Source: Trogon surrucura
Lineage: Eukaryota; Chordata; Aves; Trogoniformes; Trogonidae
Reading direction: 5' to 3'
Assembly (NCBI GenBank): GCA_020746105.1
Contig: CM036633.1
Span: 13,376,501 to 13,440,500, forward strand
Length of the DNA stretch: 64,000 bases
Part shown: positions 1 to 12,600 of the stretch, in pieces
Layout of the letters: each line of letters starts with the position of its first letter
How positions within the stretch are numbered: position 1 is the first letter of the stretch
The notes under the pieces: model-generated
The model's input: the letters and a program-made list of their open reading frames with translations, nothing else
What the model was told of the DNA's origin: nothing
Database searches by the model: none
Made by a program: the position numbers and the translations under genes

Positions 1-972
1 TGGTGAAAGAACTCAATGCTGTTTGTGTCCAAACTTGCTTGGAAACAAAATGACCATTCACAACAGCTTGCTCCGTTGACGGTATAAAGTGCACTACAAA
101 ATGATTGTGAAAATAATAGCTACTTCTTAATGAGAGAGCCAAGAGCAGCAGGCAGAGGCCGGAGTGCGGCGTGCAGGGGAACTGGAATGGAAAAGGCACT
201 TGACATCTCTTGTGGGTTCAGCTCGCACGAGCAATTAAACATTTTTAGAACGTAACTCTTATTCCCTTTGGTGAGCCTTCCTCTCTTCCTTCTATTTGGC
301 TCTTCTGCAAAGGGCTGCTCATTATTTTCGGAACGTTTTCCTGTCCTACTTTGATCAGGACTGATTATACATAGCATGAGAGCACCCAGAAACCAGCCGC
401 TGGGTAAATGCGGGTCAAAACCTTCCCTCCTGCTGAGGGGTAGGTCCCACTTCTCTTGACAGTCAGTGCGGCATCTCCGAGAATCTCTCCTCGACCTCTC
501 CATATTTTGACAAATATATTTAAGAACCAAAGTACTTCAGGGATGGAGCATCTGCTGCACTTCCCTTTATGTATTTAGTTTTTGCCTTTTTTGCTTTAGA
601 CACTGGAAGGCATCAGGAAAGGTTTTCATTGTCTCTCCTGAGTTGGTTCAGGTTTGTGGTGGACCAAAGCCCTGTTTCAATAAAGCGCTCAGTCACCTGC
701 TGAACTTTAAACATATCCTTAAGCTCAGCTTTTTTTCAGGAAAGCTCTTAAGCACAAGATGAAATCCCGAGAGTTTTCAGTGATTTGGTAATCTTGAGTC
801 AGGGAGTGGGCTGCTCCTTGGTCCTGACAAAACACTCAGCAAAACTCTCACTGAAGGCAGAGCTGGGGTCAGTGTCTCTGGGAGCAGGTTAAAACACGGT
901 GCTGGGCCAGGACGCAGATCCCAAGGGCACTGTGATAGCTGATGCCTTGCAGTGAGAGAGCAAAGACCCTGC
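1..972. other. Non-coding stretch, nothing recognised
   Basis: No frame here has recognisable protein character, and no repeat family is evident. Base composition is mixed. The small open frames on the minus strand around 120-530 show no domain, signal peptide or composition suggesting a real protein. Confidence 0.6.
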
Positions 973-1054
973 CCATCCATCCATCCATCCATCCATCCAT
1001 CCATCCATCCATCCGTCCGTCCGTCCATCCATCCCTCCATCCCTCCATCCATCC
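973..1054. repeat. (ATCC)n tetranucleotide microsatellite
   Basis: About 82 bp of tandem CCAT/ATCC units, with GTCC variants in the middle and CTCC variants near the right end. The interruptions suggest an array of some age. The overlapping open frames rich in His-Pro-Ser-Ile (plus strand) or Trp-Met-Asp-Gly (minus strand) are by-products of the repeat. Confidence 0.97.
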
Positions 1055-1309
1055 TGGGCCACTCTGTGTTGAGTCCTGCCCTATACAGGCTTGAACACTG
1101 TGTTTCCATGGGGCAAGCAGAAAGGCAGCTCCTCTAAACACAGCAGCAGGCGGGGAAGAAGAAGAGGTGGTGATGGCACCGATTTAACCCAGAGCAGCTG
1201 AAGAGCCCTCAGGTCACCCCCCCACACCCGGCTCCATCTGGACCATCTCCCAGCAGAGACACTGCCTCTGCTTTCAACATCCTTCTCATGACGTAGGTGA
1301 CCAGAAGAA

Positions 1310-1680
1310 GGGAACGGGTTAAAACCAAAGTAATTAATGTAAGAAGACTGTAATGACTATAAGACGTCTGTGTATCATTAGATTTCATTTGAGCTTTAAT
1401 TAGGCAATTTTTTTTTCATATAAAAGTCTTTGTTGTGTCAATTAGTTGATTGACTATCATCTGGTTTCTGGGTTAGTGAAACCTGATCCGTTGTGAATGA
1501 ATTTGTTTATCAGGGAAAAGGGATCAGGGGATGGAAAAAAAATTCAATTAAATGTCAATGTGTGGAGTGACAAGCAGCATTCGATAGGGCTTTTAGTTTA
1601 ATTGCTTGTATTTCATTAAGAGATGTATTTATCAAGAGAATCCTTCATTTTCAAAAGATCTTGGATGTCTTCTTATTTGT
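1310..1680. promoter_or_regulatory. Candidate conserved non-coding element, A+T-rich
   Basis: An A+T-rich island between G+C-richer flanks. It carries two TAATTA homeodomain-type cores (1331-1336 and 1397-1402) plus CAATTAG and TTTATCA words. It has no coding signal and no recognised transposon. Assignment as a regulatory element is inference from composition and motif density; conservation could not be tested. Confidence 0.3.
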
Positions 1681-4649
1681 TGCTGGCTTTTTAAGTACTC
1701 TTGTAGTATTCAAAAAAACATAGAGAACTCTTTTTTCAATTGGAAAAAGTACTTTATTGTGGCATGTCCCGAGACAGTTACATCACCGACATGCAATGCC
1801 AACCTTTCAGTGACATCCACATGCAAATTGCAGGGGATGGGGTGTACCCCTACATCATCTGAAAGGCAATCACCAAAGATGTGCCGCTCCCTCTGCTGCT
1901 CTGCGGTCTGTGACTGCGCTGGAAATAGCGCCTGAAACCTGAAAGTTTGTGTGAGGAGGAAATCATTCAGCTGCCAGCGCTGGGAACATTTTGGAAGGTC
2001 TGTTTTAAATCTCTTAAAAGCTGTTAAATCCCTTTGGGAGGGATGGTTTTCATTTGTGTTTTATTTGCATTCCAGCTCATCACATGTGGTTAACAACCAA
2101 AAATGAAACAGCCTTTGGAGAGGGGATGACAGGAGCCCTCGTGGTGCAGCTGAGCTCGTCCAGTTATGTAGGGGCATCTCCTGGGGTCTGTGCAGTCATG
2201 CTAGAATAACTAATCTTCCAAAATGGTTATTTTCCTGGACATCCAGGGAAATGGCAGGAACAGGGAACCTCTGCACATGAAGCACGGCGTCGGGGGCTCA
2301 GCCCAGCACACTGCTGCTCTGGGAGGAGTGGTGGGTCATGGCACGTGTCCCTGTAGTGTAGGACCTCTGGCAACACTGCTGCAAGGGCGAGACGTCAGAG
2401 CTCAGCTTCGCTCCCACAGAGCACTGGGGACTTGATGCATCAGCCAGCAGGTTTTGTGAAAAAAGAATATCTTTTGACCTGGGTGTAGGACATTACTCAG
2501 CCAAGTAGTCAGTCTGATGGGTATGGAGGAGAACCAGAGCAAAGGAGCCCCCGTGACACCGAGTCCTGCCCTCCACTCATGCAGTGAACCCTGTCGGGTG
2601 TCACTTTGGTAAGGTGTTGAAGCACCACCACGAAACTAGTTTAATTTCTTGCCCTTGGCAGATTTTCTTTTCAGGTATTGAGGCTTGGGAGAATGGAGTG
2701 TCTCTCCGTGGATTTGCTCAGGGCCCAGCAGAAATCCTGACAGGGCCTCTGGGAGTGTCTGTATGATAAGTTGCTCTAATGAGTGCTAATTACACCCAGC
2801 ACATGGGTGATCAAGCTCTTTTTCTGAAATACATCGGTACAGTTCAGCGTTTTCTGCCATGTCTGTATGCCCCCATTTGCTTGAAAAATACAGCCAGGAC
2901 GTGGTCTATTCTCAGAAACTCATCATTTCTCTTATTCCATGATGAGAATTCACTTTCAAAGGGTTCGGGTAAAATGTTGGGAAACAGTGCAAGAAGCAGC
3001 TGGCAATTATAGCCTCTCCGAACATTTTGTCTGCAATGTTACACCAGCATCATGACAACGACTGGAAAGCCAGGGCTTTTCCATGAGCAAACCAGAACGG
3101 CATGGCATGGAGAAATGCTCCAGGTCATCCTCTCTCGGGGCAAACTATCATTTTACAAATGTACTTGGAGAGACCCAAAGTTTGGGCAGAGCAGAACTGA
3201 CATGGGTGAAGAGTTTGTGTTTTACCTGAGCCTGTTGGAGGAGGAAAAATGGAAAAACAGACCAGCCTTTCCATGATGGCTTTGTAGCAAGGAAGAAGAA
3301 GAAGCATTTGTAAGAAGGGATGCAATACTGTGTGGTCTTTGGGAAGAATCCTACTCTTCCAATGCTGGACAAGAGCAGAAGAGCAGCAGGAGTGTGCTGT
3401 GAACATTATACACCTGCATCAGCTCCTCCTCCACGCTTCCAGTCAGGACAGGCTTGGCAAACTTGGCTTAATTTCGAAGGCTGAAGGAGGCAGCTCAAGG
3501 TCTTTAGGTCTGGCCCTTCTTGGCATCTCCTTCCCTGTGTGGTGGGTGGAGGCACAGGGCACCCATCTTCCCCATCTGCCGTAAGTGGAAATAGTTACAG
3601 TCATGTTGTGTGACTGTTCAGCTCAGGGGAACCCCCAAGGGATCAGGAGCTGGATGTTCAGAGCTGGCGACCACAGGTTTTGATCCCTGGCTGGCCAGAC
3701 CATAATGCCTGTAGACATGTGTGTCTTCGTGGATGTCCAGACACGGACAGACTGTGTAGACTAAGTCAGGGAAGAAAAAAGATACTTGTTGCCATTTACT
3801 TGTTACTGAAAACTGAGTTTTCACCAGAGAATGAGTACACACGTATGCACCTCTGCTGGTGAAGCAAGACCTGCCTGGATATGCCTGTAATATGTCCCCA
3901 GGAAAGGTCCCTAACCTGGGCAGGTGTCTGTGCAGTGTCACCCTCAGGTTCCAGAATGGCATTGCTGCTCTTTGGCAGCATTTGCAAAGCTTGCGGAGTT
4001 AACACCTAGGGCTTTTAGTTATTAGCTTTTCCTGAAAATTAAAAATATACTGTTGGGCGAAGAAAGTTTTTTCCAGTCATGCCGCCACTATATCCCCAGT
4101 GAGCTGCTGGTTGTGTGCAGGAGATGGGGCTTTGGTATTGCTCCGGAAGTCCCTGACCTGGTGGAGATCCCCCGTGGTGACCAGACAAGCTGACAGCCCC
4201 ATGGCTTTGAACCAGGACCTCTGTTTCATTAGACAGGAATCACTACTCTGGGTAATGCCTGCACTTATCATACTTTGTGGCTATTCCATCTGTCTTGGCT
4301 CCCGTGACAATTTAGAGATGTGCAAAGTTCCCAGTAGACCATTCAGACCTGTCTCACTCCATCAGGTTTTGGGGTTTCCCTGACAAGGAGAGGGAGGGAC
4401 CATGTCCCACACATCACCTGCTAGGCATCCTCACCCTGTCCTTCGCTCCACAGAAGCTTCCCTGCCTCAGCACCTGTCGAGCTGTCTCCTGAGGTCCTGG
4501 CGGTGAGCCCGTGGTGGAAAGGGCTGCTGGAAGGTGCTGTGGGAAGCTGGCTCAGTGCATCGAGTAGCTCCAGTCCCTCAGCCACAAACGCTTTGTTTTT
4601 CATCTCTAAGTAGCTGAAGAAGTGTGTGCCTATCAGTAAATCTCCATCA
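1681..4649. other. Non-coding stretch, nothing recognised
   Basis: About 3 kb of unique-looking sequence. The open frames are all under 120 codons and overlap on both strands. I see no domain, RNA gene, transposon end or long simple repeat. Confidence 0.6.
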
Positions 4650-4920
4650 TCCCGACTGCAGCGTGTTTCCTCCGATAAGGGTGCTGTGTAATGGCAATTA
4701 TGTTTTCATTTGTTGTGAGAAAACTTAATACGCGGAGTGGCAGAAATGTTATTCATCCTCTGTTAATTATGAGCTACTTACTGTAGGGAATCATGCAAAA
4801 ACAAAAAAGTGTAATCAAATGAAATAAAGGGGAAGCAGTTTGTGCACTTGCCTTCATGCCGAGTGGAATTAGCTCCTGCAATGCTCTGCCACCAATTATC
4901 ATTAATAACACTGCGTGGCC
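4650..4920. promoter_or_regulatory. Candidate conserved non-coding element
   Basis: A second A+T-rich island with a TAATTA core at 4764-4769 and several ATTA/AATTAT words (for example near 4892-4910). It lies between G+C-richer segments and contains no recognised repeat. The regulatory reading is inference only. Confidence 0.28.
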
Positions 4921-5272
4921 CCGTGCTTGACCTCGCTTTCAGCTCTGCAGCAGCACAGCTCCCTGGGGAGGTGGATGCAAGGGCATGAGCAGATGCTGGG
5001 GGTCTTGATCTGGGGGTGCTTCATGCAGTGACACTCCTGTGGCTTGCATGAACTCTACCTGTGCCACCGTGAGCTCTGAAATGGAGCTGCAAGAGAATCC
5101 CAGCTGGATTGAAAAGCTTGTGCCCTTGCCTTTTTTGCATTGCCATGTTTCTCCCCTCCAGGCTGGGAAGGACAAGAACAGGGTGATGCTGGGGGTGGCT
5201 GTAGGGCTGTGAGCCCAGGAGCAGGACCAGCTGTCCCTGCAGGTCCAGAGCAGGTGGCAGAGGCAGATGTGG

Positions 5273-5344
5273 TCCCACATGGTCTAGCGGTCAGGATTCC
5301 TGGTTTTCACCCAGGCAGCCCGGGTTCGACTCCCGGTGTGGGAA
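5273..5344 (+). tRNA. tRNA-Glu (anticodon TTC)
   Basis: This is a 72 nt cloverleaf. The acceptor arms TCCCACA (5273-5279) and TGTGGGA (5337-5343) pair perfectly, with discriminator A at 5344. The anticodon stem CCTGG/CCAGG encloses the loop TTTTCAC with anticodon TTC at 5306-5308, reading GAA codons and charging glutamate. The T arm CCGGG/CCCGG encloses TTCGACT. The internal RNA polymerase III promoter is present: an A box across 5280-5291 and a B box GGTTCGACTCC at 5323-5333. A run of five T at 5371-5375 is a plausible terminator. There is no intron and no encoded CCA. It closely matches the vertebrate tRNA-Glu-TTC consensus as I remember it, with small D-loop and variable-loop differences that break no stem, so it looks functional. 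No second tRNA gene is seen in the window. Confidence 0.95.
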
Positions 5345-5370
5345 AGCAATTATATTTCATATCGTGCCTG

Positions 5371-5375
5371 TTTTT
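5371..5375 (+). terminator. Pol III terminator (T5) for tRNA-Glu
   Basis: The first run of at least four T after the tRNA gene starts 27 nt beyond its 3' end. RNA polymerase III ends at such runs, so the primary transcript would carry a short trailer. Confidence 0.6.
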
Positions 5376-5416
5376 GAGGGGCTCCCTGGGACAAGGAAAA
5401 CTGTTGGGGTGTCTGC

Positions 5417-5826
5417 TGGAGCAAGTGCAGAGCAGGCTGCCAAGGTGGGCAGGGCTGGAGCATGGGATGGGACTGAGGGACAGAGCTGGGTCTGTTTAGC
5501 CTAGAGAGAAGGAGAGGGGGAGATTTCATTCCTGTCTGCAGCTGCCTGGTGAGAAGGTGCATGGGGCCAGGCGCTTCCCGGAGGTGCACAGTGGGAGGAT
5601 GAGAAGCAGCAATGGGAACAAGCTGGACCAAGGAAAGTTCTTCTTGGTTATGAAGCATAATTTTATCACCACTTGGTTATAAAACACTGGAACTGGGGAT
5701 CAGGGCAACTGTGAGGTCTCCCTTGCTCAAGATACTTGACACTTGTTTGAACAAGGCCCTGAAAAACTTGCTCCAGATGGACTGGAGCATAGAGGCTGGA
5801 CCAGAGACCTTCAGAGCACATTTCTG
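5417..5826 (+). mobile_element. CR1 LINE, worn 3' end fragment
   Basis: The order of words follows the avian CR1 3' region: a GGGCTGGAGCA-like start, CTGTTTAGCCTAGAGA, an AGCAATGGGAACAAGCTGGA stretch, AACACTGGAACTGGGG, then the terminal GGACTGGAGCAT and GACC words. The match is to an older subfamily, judged from divergence and the AGCAA(T/C)GGG(A/C)ACAA block. It is heavily substituted with internal length changes, and the reverse transcriptase frame is lost. It begins about 70 bp after the tRNA gene, in the same orientation. Confidence 0.75.
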
Positions 5827-8800
5827 ACCCATAAAGTTAATTCTTGGAAGGTGTTAGGACGGTTTTAGTCTCCCCAGGGATGGAATAGTTGGTGGTTCCT
5901 CATCCTAGCTGAGCTGCCTGAGTTATCTTTGCCTCTCCAGCGACACAGGGCATGGCTCTGTTGTGTTGCTGGGTTACATTAGAAGGGAGTGAGACACAAA
6001 ATTTGCCTGGGAAGGAGTGAGAATTAGACAAAAATGTTTATCTGAGATGGCAGGGAACAGACCATCATGGAGACAAGACTGAGATACTGCTTCCCTGATG
6101 GAGCTGCTGCTTCAGCAGTGAGCACCCTGCCCCTGCAGCTACCCCCTCGCTTACACCAGGCCTGGGAAATACTCTTGCTTGGGTATAAACTTGTCCTGTG
6201 GGTAAGAAAAGAATGAAATAACCAAGATGTGATCTGTACAACAGCTTGGCAACTGATAAGGTTTGTTAGTAATGAATTTTTTGAACACTGTAAGCTTGAG
6301 AGCCTGATATAATTCCCAAAGAAAGAGTTTTGGTTGTTGTTTTGGTTTTTTTTTTTCCCAGGAAATAATAAATAGCAACTGTAAGTTCTTCGAGGGAGAT
6401 TTCACCACAGATCTATGCCATATCTCATGAGAAACTTCCTCCTGAGCTCATAACATTAAGTGTATAAGAGGAGGGATGCATCCCCTGTAAGAGAGAAGCT
6501 TTTACAGAGGTGTCCACCTAAATGTTCTCATGGCGTTACAAGACGTGGATTTCTCAGGGTTCAGTGCTGCTGCTGAACAACTTTGCTTTTGTCACACAAG
6601 TATCCCAGTCGAGTTCCTCAGAGCACAGCAGGATTCTGACTGGACCCAGAACCCCACGACCACGTTCAAGCCTTCAAATGGACACAAGCTGCAAACAACA
6701 TTATATGAGTCATTTGAATAACGACTAAATTCTTCATTACTTGGATCTTTCTGGGAATGACCAGGAACAAAAAAAGAAGTGAGATTCATCATCTCAACCC
6801 TCAGCTGTGAATTTTCTGCTCAGCTCTGGTGCTGATAGCGAGAGCAGATGCTTCCTTACTCTGCAGAAACACAGCGTGTGAAACAGTATTTTAACAGCTT
6901 TATCTGATATTTTATATCTCACTGTCAAACATAGCAATGATTCCACTTCTATTTGGATAAGTAATCTGAAAAGAAGGCAGCAATAATCTCTCAGGAGAGC
7001 CAAGCATGGGACTAATTACTCCAGCTACAGATTTGTAAAGACACTTTTTCAGTGCTGGGATTTTATCATTCCGCGGGGTAATTAAAAGACAACCCTGTCA
7101 AAGGAAGTTTTGCAGTCTTAAATATTCTTTTTTCCCCTCTGTGAAGAATAACCCTTTCCAAGCTCGGCGTTGGGATGGCTTCATTTCCCAGTGATGAGCG
7201 AGGGCTACCCATGGCACCTGCCTGCCAGCCGGCTCGACGCCGTGCTTGGGTGCTTGCAGCCGCGTCACTTCTGCATGTCCGGCGCTGGCAAGGAGGGCTA
7301 GGGCCAGGAAGAAATTATTTGGCCACTGAAGAGGTTTAAATAGACACTTCTCCTGGGCGTGTTGGTCAGATCGTCAAATGCCGTAAGTCAGAGTTGTGCA
7401 TCAGCGACCGATCAGAGGCAGAATTTCTTTCCTCAGTGAAGCACTTGCTGAGAGCAGAATAAGGAAACCTGCTCATGCAATGGGTTGTGGCTCAGCCACT
7501 CTGTGAACGGGGACCATAAATCCTGCTACTGTGGACAGATGTTGCCCTTCGGTCATTCCCCTTACGCCTGGGTGGGCAATAGCCCTCGTATGTGCTCCCT
7601 TGATCCCCTTATAGCACTATGCCTTCTGCTCCAGGCTGGCTTGGTGTGACGAGCAACAGTAACAACAGGAATATAAAGCAGAGTTTAAGGGATGACTGAT
7701 TGGCAGATGGGATTTAGACACAGGTTTGCTTCATCGTGGATGGACAAGTCACGTTCAGGGCAAACTATTTGGTTATCTGAGGCAGTTCAGATCTCCAGTC
7801 AAAGAGTCAAACTGGTTGCTACCCACAATATCCTTCAAGGCTCATGCTGGATTTTCCAAAAGATATCACTGAGCTCTTTTTGATAACTTGATAATTTGGG
7901 TAACTTGGAAAATTTGAAAATCCAAGTGTGGGCGTTGTCTCTGCAACCCCATGGCTGCAGGCGTGCTTGTGCACAGGATAGCAACGGTACGGGGTGGTTC
8001 ACACAGATGGGAACACGAGAAACACATCAGCACTGCCCAGTCCATGGGATGCTTCACGCCCGTGTCCAAGAGTCCAGTAAAGGATTTGGAAGTTTAGGAC
8101 TTAATTCTTAGAGAAATAAAAACTTTGGAGCTGGCTTTAATGTCCTCAAGCAAAGAAGGAAACTATTGGCCATAGTCTGGGAACAAGACACGGGACCTGC
8201 ACCTTGTCTTGTTGTCAGCTCTTCCTTCCCCTCTCCGTTAGTGCCTTTTGATGCATATGGGGACCAGGGGTATGAAAAGCCAGTGAGACTGATGGGACAA
8301 GTGCAATAAGAAATGGTAGAAAATCCAGTATATCACAAAATTAGCAGCACCCAACTGCCTGTTCCTTGGCATCCTGACGGGTTCTGTCTTTATCTGGGCA
8401 TTGTTTAATTGCCTAATGGTTTTACTTAATTTATTTATTTTCAGCTTGCTGGGAGCATGAAGAAATGTAAATTTAGCCTTAGAAGATCACTTCAGAAAGC
8501 CTTTGTGGAGACTTCTCGTAGATGTTTCCCTGGGATGCGAAAATTTTAGGCCCCGGCTGTACCTATTCCAGCCAGACCCTGGCAGACGACGATTAAACCC
8601 ATTTGGCAAGATCAGTGACTGCGAAGCGGGGCTGGTGCTTGGGAGTGGGCATTGCCGAGCTCAGCCTTGCCCTTCTACCAGCAGCATTCTTTGCCCAGGA
8701 CCTCCCTGGAACATATTTCAGCTCAAAGCTTCTTGCAGATCTGACAGTGGGAAAACCCGAGCATCAGCGAGCTGCTCAGGCTGTGGAGGGGGATTTTGTG

Positions 8801-9149
8801 ATGGGTTTGTTTAATTGGTGAAAACTGTAAAAAAGGATCCTGGAAGAACATGTAAATCTCTCGAGTCGAGTTCAGCTCTGGTGAAATGTCAGTCTCTGAC
8901 CATGGAAACGCTTCGGTGCCAGCCCTGGGGAGGGCACGTCAGTGCTGTTCAGGTCTCAGCAGTCTCCAGATTTCCAGTTCGATTTTAGGACCTGCATTCC
9001 TGCAGGCAAGTCAGAGCCTCTGGAGGAAGTGTAAAATAGCAAGTTGAGACAAGAGTTCGCCATCTGCTCCACCCCAGCCAGGCCACAGAGCCTTAGTGCA
9101 AACAGCATTAATATATGCAGCCGTTTACTGTTTGTTGGGTTGTTTGGGC
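5827..9149. other. Non-coding stretch, nothing recognised
   Basis: About 3.3 kb without a recognisable gene or repeat. The segment 7140-7300 is G+C-richer with several CpG sites and follows an A+T-rich piece at 7020-7130. No TATA box, splice-bounded exon or long open frame supports a promoter there. Confidence 0.55.
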
Positions 9150-9380
9150 TTTTTTTCCAAATCAGTATTTAGCAACTTTCTCACATTTGTATGAAGACAA
9201 TTCCTTATCACCCTCTTCATCTGCTAGGGAGTGCTCTGATCAATGGGAACTCTATGCTAGGAATGGCCTAATTAAGGAAAATTAGCATTTCGCCACATAA
9301 TACCAACATTTAATCCTATATTCATGCAGCCTGGCTTTAAATACACTCCCTGCACATCCTTTCCTGTAAGTCTCTCAGCT
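9150..9380. promoter_or_regulatory. Candidate conserved non-coding element
   Basis: An A+T-rich island with TAATTA at 9269-9274, an adjacent ATTAGCAT word and further TTTAAT/TTTAAAT words. It contains no recognised transposon. The regulatory reading is inferred from composition only. Confidence 0.27.
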
Positions 9381-12139
9381 ATGCCAGCTCTGCTCTGTTT
9401 TCATCTATAAGGAATTGAGCTCGTACCCTGTGACAGGTGCAGATTGTGTTGGATCTTTTGATCATCACACAAACCACTCATCCTGATGTCCTTTAATCTA
9501 AGGCAATGCAAAGGAATCCTATGCACTAGCTTTATGCTTCTTTCCGTCTCCCCGCGTTTAAACAGGAGGCTCCGCAGCTACAGATCAATGGACCTAAATT
9601 GTTTGTCTTTAACTTAGGTGGGTTTAAAGAAAGCTGCTCAGCCCAGCTGTCGGGAAGTTCACAAGATGGGAAGGGCTGGGTGCTGCCTAGAGATGGGGGG
9701 AATTTGAGTTACCTTTGAAAACTTGTTTTAGTTTTTACAACAGTCAAGTAATTAAACAGGAGAAAAAAAAGTCACAGCAAATCACGTTACTCCTATGTTT
9801 CCCACATCTTTCTTGTCATTATGCTGAAGCTACTAACGAAATTCTTTAATTTAGCAATTATTAAGAAATTGTCTAATTCACAAATGTGGTTAGGATTTCT
9901 TTGCCCATGCCCCCTGGGGGCTCATTCCTGCATAATTTGTGTGGAATAGCCGATATTTCCAATACTGCTATTGGTTCACATGGGTGGTGAGTGCCATCTG
10001 CGCGTGTCCTGCCTCTAGACTGGCTTGTTCTGGTACCCACCAACGAGGGCCGTAAGACTGGAACGGGTGATCCCACTAAGCGCGATAAAACACATCTCTG
10101 CTTTTGGTGAATGTCCGGTTCTCACTTTTCTCTCCATTAAGTGACTGAGAGTTGTGGGAAAAGGAACAGAAAGGGTCCAGCGGAGGATCTGGGACCGGTT
10201 GTGGCGCTCACGTGCCTGGGATGCAATCCCTGTGAAACCAGACATCTTTGGTAGGGAAGGGAGACGCTGGGTTATAATCCCAACCATCTCTTTTTTTTTT
10301 TTTTGCTCTTTGATGCTTTTTCACCGCCTCAAGACACTGGGACACCAGAACGTGGTCAGAAAAGATGAAGGGATCTCGAAAGAGAGATGTGCCGTCAGGT
10401 AACTCCATGCAGTCACCTTATTTCACCTGCCCAGATAGGTGCGCGTGGAGAGCATGAGACCCCCTACAAACCGCTGAAAGCGCGAGCCACTGGTTTACCT
10501 TATAGGTAACTGAAAAAGTTAATTCCAAACAGAAGAAATATTCTTCTGTGAGGCGGGGAGAAAAGTTTCTTGCTGTCAGACCAAAATTCTTTCTCGAAAA
10601 AAAAAAGGGGCGCTGTTCCCTTTACTACTACCATCAGGATGTTACAAGCAAGAAGAAAAAAAAAAAAAAGGAATCCAAACACAAAAAGGCCTCCATGCTA
10701 TGCAAAATATCACAGAAACCTTTTTCATTACAGTGGTCACAGCCATTTTGCTCTTCACTGTGACAGGGGACCATTAGAACACAGATCCCTGATGCCTGCG
10801 TATCGTAATGAAAATCATATTTCTTCCTGAACTGGTACATCAATTGTCTTTTAGTAACCTGGGAAGTGCAAGCTGTATTGCAAACCAGGGGAACGGTCCT
10901 TCACTCTTAATCTGGTCTCCTGCAAGATAAGTGATAACTTCTTATGTAACTTTCCAGTCTGGTAAATAAGAAGCAGCTACAACATGATCCTGTGGGTTTA
11001 AATAGAATCGTCTTCCTGAGACTGAGTAGCTGCTTTCCACCCTCCCCTGGGCAGGAAAACTGATTTTGATAAAATCGGTGCATTCCTCTCCGCTTCACTC
11101 TCTCTCTCACTCTCTCTCCCGTTTCCCTGGCACCTGCCTGAAAATCTGCAGGCAAGCCCATTTGCATTCCTAAAATCCTGTGCTGCGGGAACTATTCCTA
11201 AACAAAATATTATTATAATAATAATAAGTAACAATAATAACAAAATTGATGGCAAAAACTCTGTCCCAGCTTCCGTGTTGCAGCACTATTTGTCGGGGGA
11301 TGGATGAAGCGAGGAGTTTTGGGAAAAGGTACGGGGGATGATTGAATTGAGGGGGGGTGAGGGAGACACAATCCTCCCTGGGCAGCATCCTGGGGGTCCC
11401 CCTGCTGCTGTCCCGTCACCAGGCCCCCGTGTCACCGCTCCATCCCCATCAGGCAGCACCAGTTTCTTTACCTGTGACTTCTTTGCCTGCAGGTGCTGGT
11501 GTGGTTGGATCGACAGGAATGGATTTTAAGGGGAATTTCTGGCAGTGGGGGATATTTGGTTGCATTGTATGGAAGTGGCCCCCGGATCACTGCATCATCT
11601 CCTGTGGGATGGGGACACGCCCCCAGCTGAGGGACAGGACCCGCTCAGAAATGAGCTTGACCTCACCCCTCAGGCAAAACTGAGAAACCAGGGGAAGAAA
11701 TCTGTATCCAAAAACTGGAAGCATTTTATTGTGGACTGCATTCTAGCTGGCTCTGGTAAGGTTTTTCTCCTGGAGGTTTTATTTTTTAATGTTTCTGCCT
11801 TTTTTTTTGATGCCTGAAGCCTGCATTTTATTTATTTTTAATAGAAATTATAAGATTTCTTTTTTTTTGCAAAAACTTGCTTGGCTCCAGGCACCGAGCC
11901 CTCGAGTTGTGCCAACCCCTCCCAGGAGAAGGAGCCAGTGGAGGAGCAGAGCCAGTTTCATGGCCCCCCCTCCCGGGGAACCCCGTTTCTTTAAATCCCT
12001 CTTGCAGCCACCCTGACCCGCACCCAGCCAGGAGAGGAGAGGACAGGTCCTGGTGGGAACAAGCTGTGCCGTGGCGCTCGAGCAAGTCGTGGCTTTTTCT
12101 CTCTTCCCTTCTCACTCCCGTGCGCAGGGAACCTCGAGG
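9381..12139. other. Non-coding stretch with scattered simple repeats
   Basis: No gene is recognised. The stretch holds a T14 run (10291-10304), an A14 run (10656-10669), a CT-rich tract (about 11092-11125) and a TAA-type microsatellite. The open frames at 11828-12154 and neighbours are short and overlap on both strands. Confidence 0.6.
11207..11242. repeat. (TAA)n imperfect microsatellite
   Basis: About 36 bp of TAT/TAA-type units, interrupted once by GTAACAA. Low complexity, no coding meaning. Confidence 0.85.
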
Positions 12140-12600
12140 AAAAAAATAATTCAATCTGCTGCCGGATTGCCAAAGACTTTAATGAAAGCGCTATTTATTT
12201 AGCATCGTCTGATACCACTTCTACAGTGACAAGGCGGGGGACGGAGTAATAACAGGTCTGGAAGCAAAGCGCGGAGGAGAACATGCCACCAGCATGGGAG
12301 TGTTCCAAAAATATGCGATTTGAGCTTCTGGTTTAATTAGAATTTATTTTAAGTGGGTTTGCATCAACTAATGAAACAACTGTCATTGATGAACTGCTGC
12401 TGGGCAGACTCAAGTAGATTTTAATCTCTAACCAGCAGCTCAGGCAGCTAGTGTGAGGGGACCCTGAGGAAAGTCTATTAGAGATAGACATCAATTTAAA
12501 ATTACTCATCTTAAGGGAGTATCGATGCAGAGGGGAAACCATTACAGAATAGAGAATTATGTCATTAGACAACTGATCCAAAGTCAGGGCTCACCTTAAA
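12140..12600. promoter_or_regulatory. Candidate conserved non-coding block
   Basis: An A+T-rich block following a G+C-rich segment. It contains GTTTAATTAGAATTTATT-type homeodomain words near 12330 and a run of ATTA/TAAT words at 12480-12570. No coding signal or known repeat. Inference from composition. Confidence 0.25.

Noticed and set aside
777-1141. Open frames with WMDG or HPSI repeats
   Set aside because: They are direct translations of the ATCC microsatellite.
5273-5830. A tRNA-derived SINE (tRNA head with LINE tail)
   Set aside because: The tRNA has intact stems and a terminator, and about 70 bp of unrelated DNA separates it from the CR1. The CR1 piece is an ordinary worn fragment.
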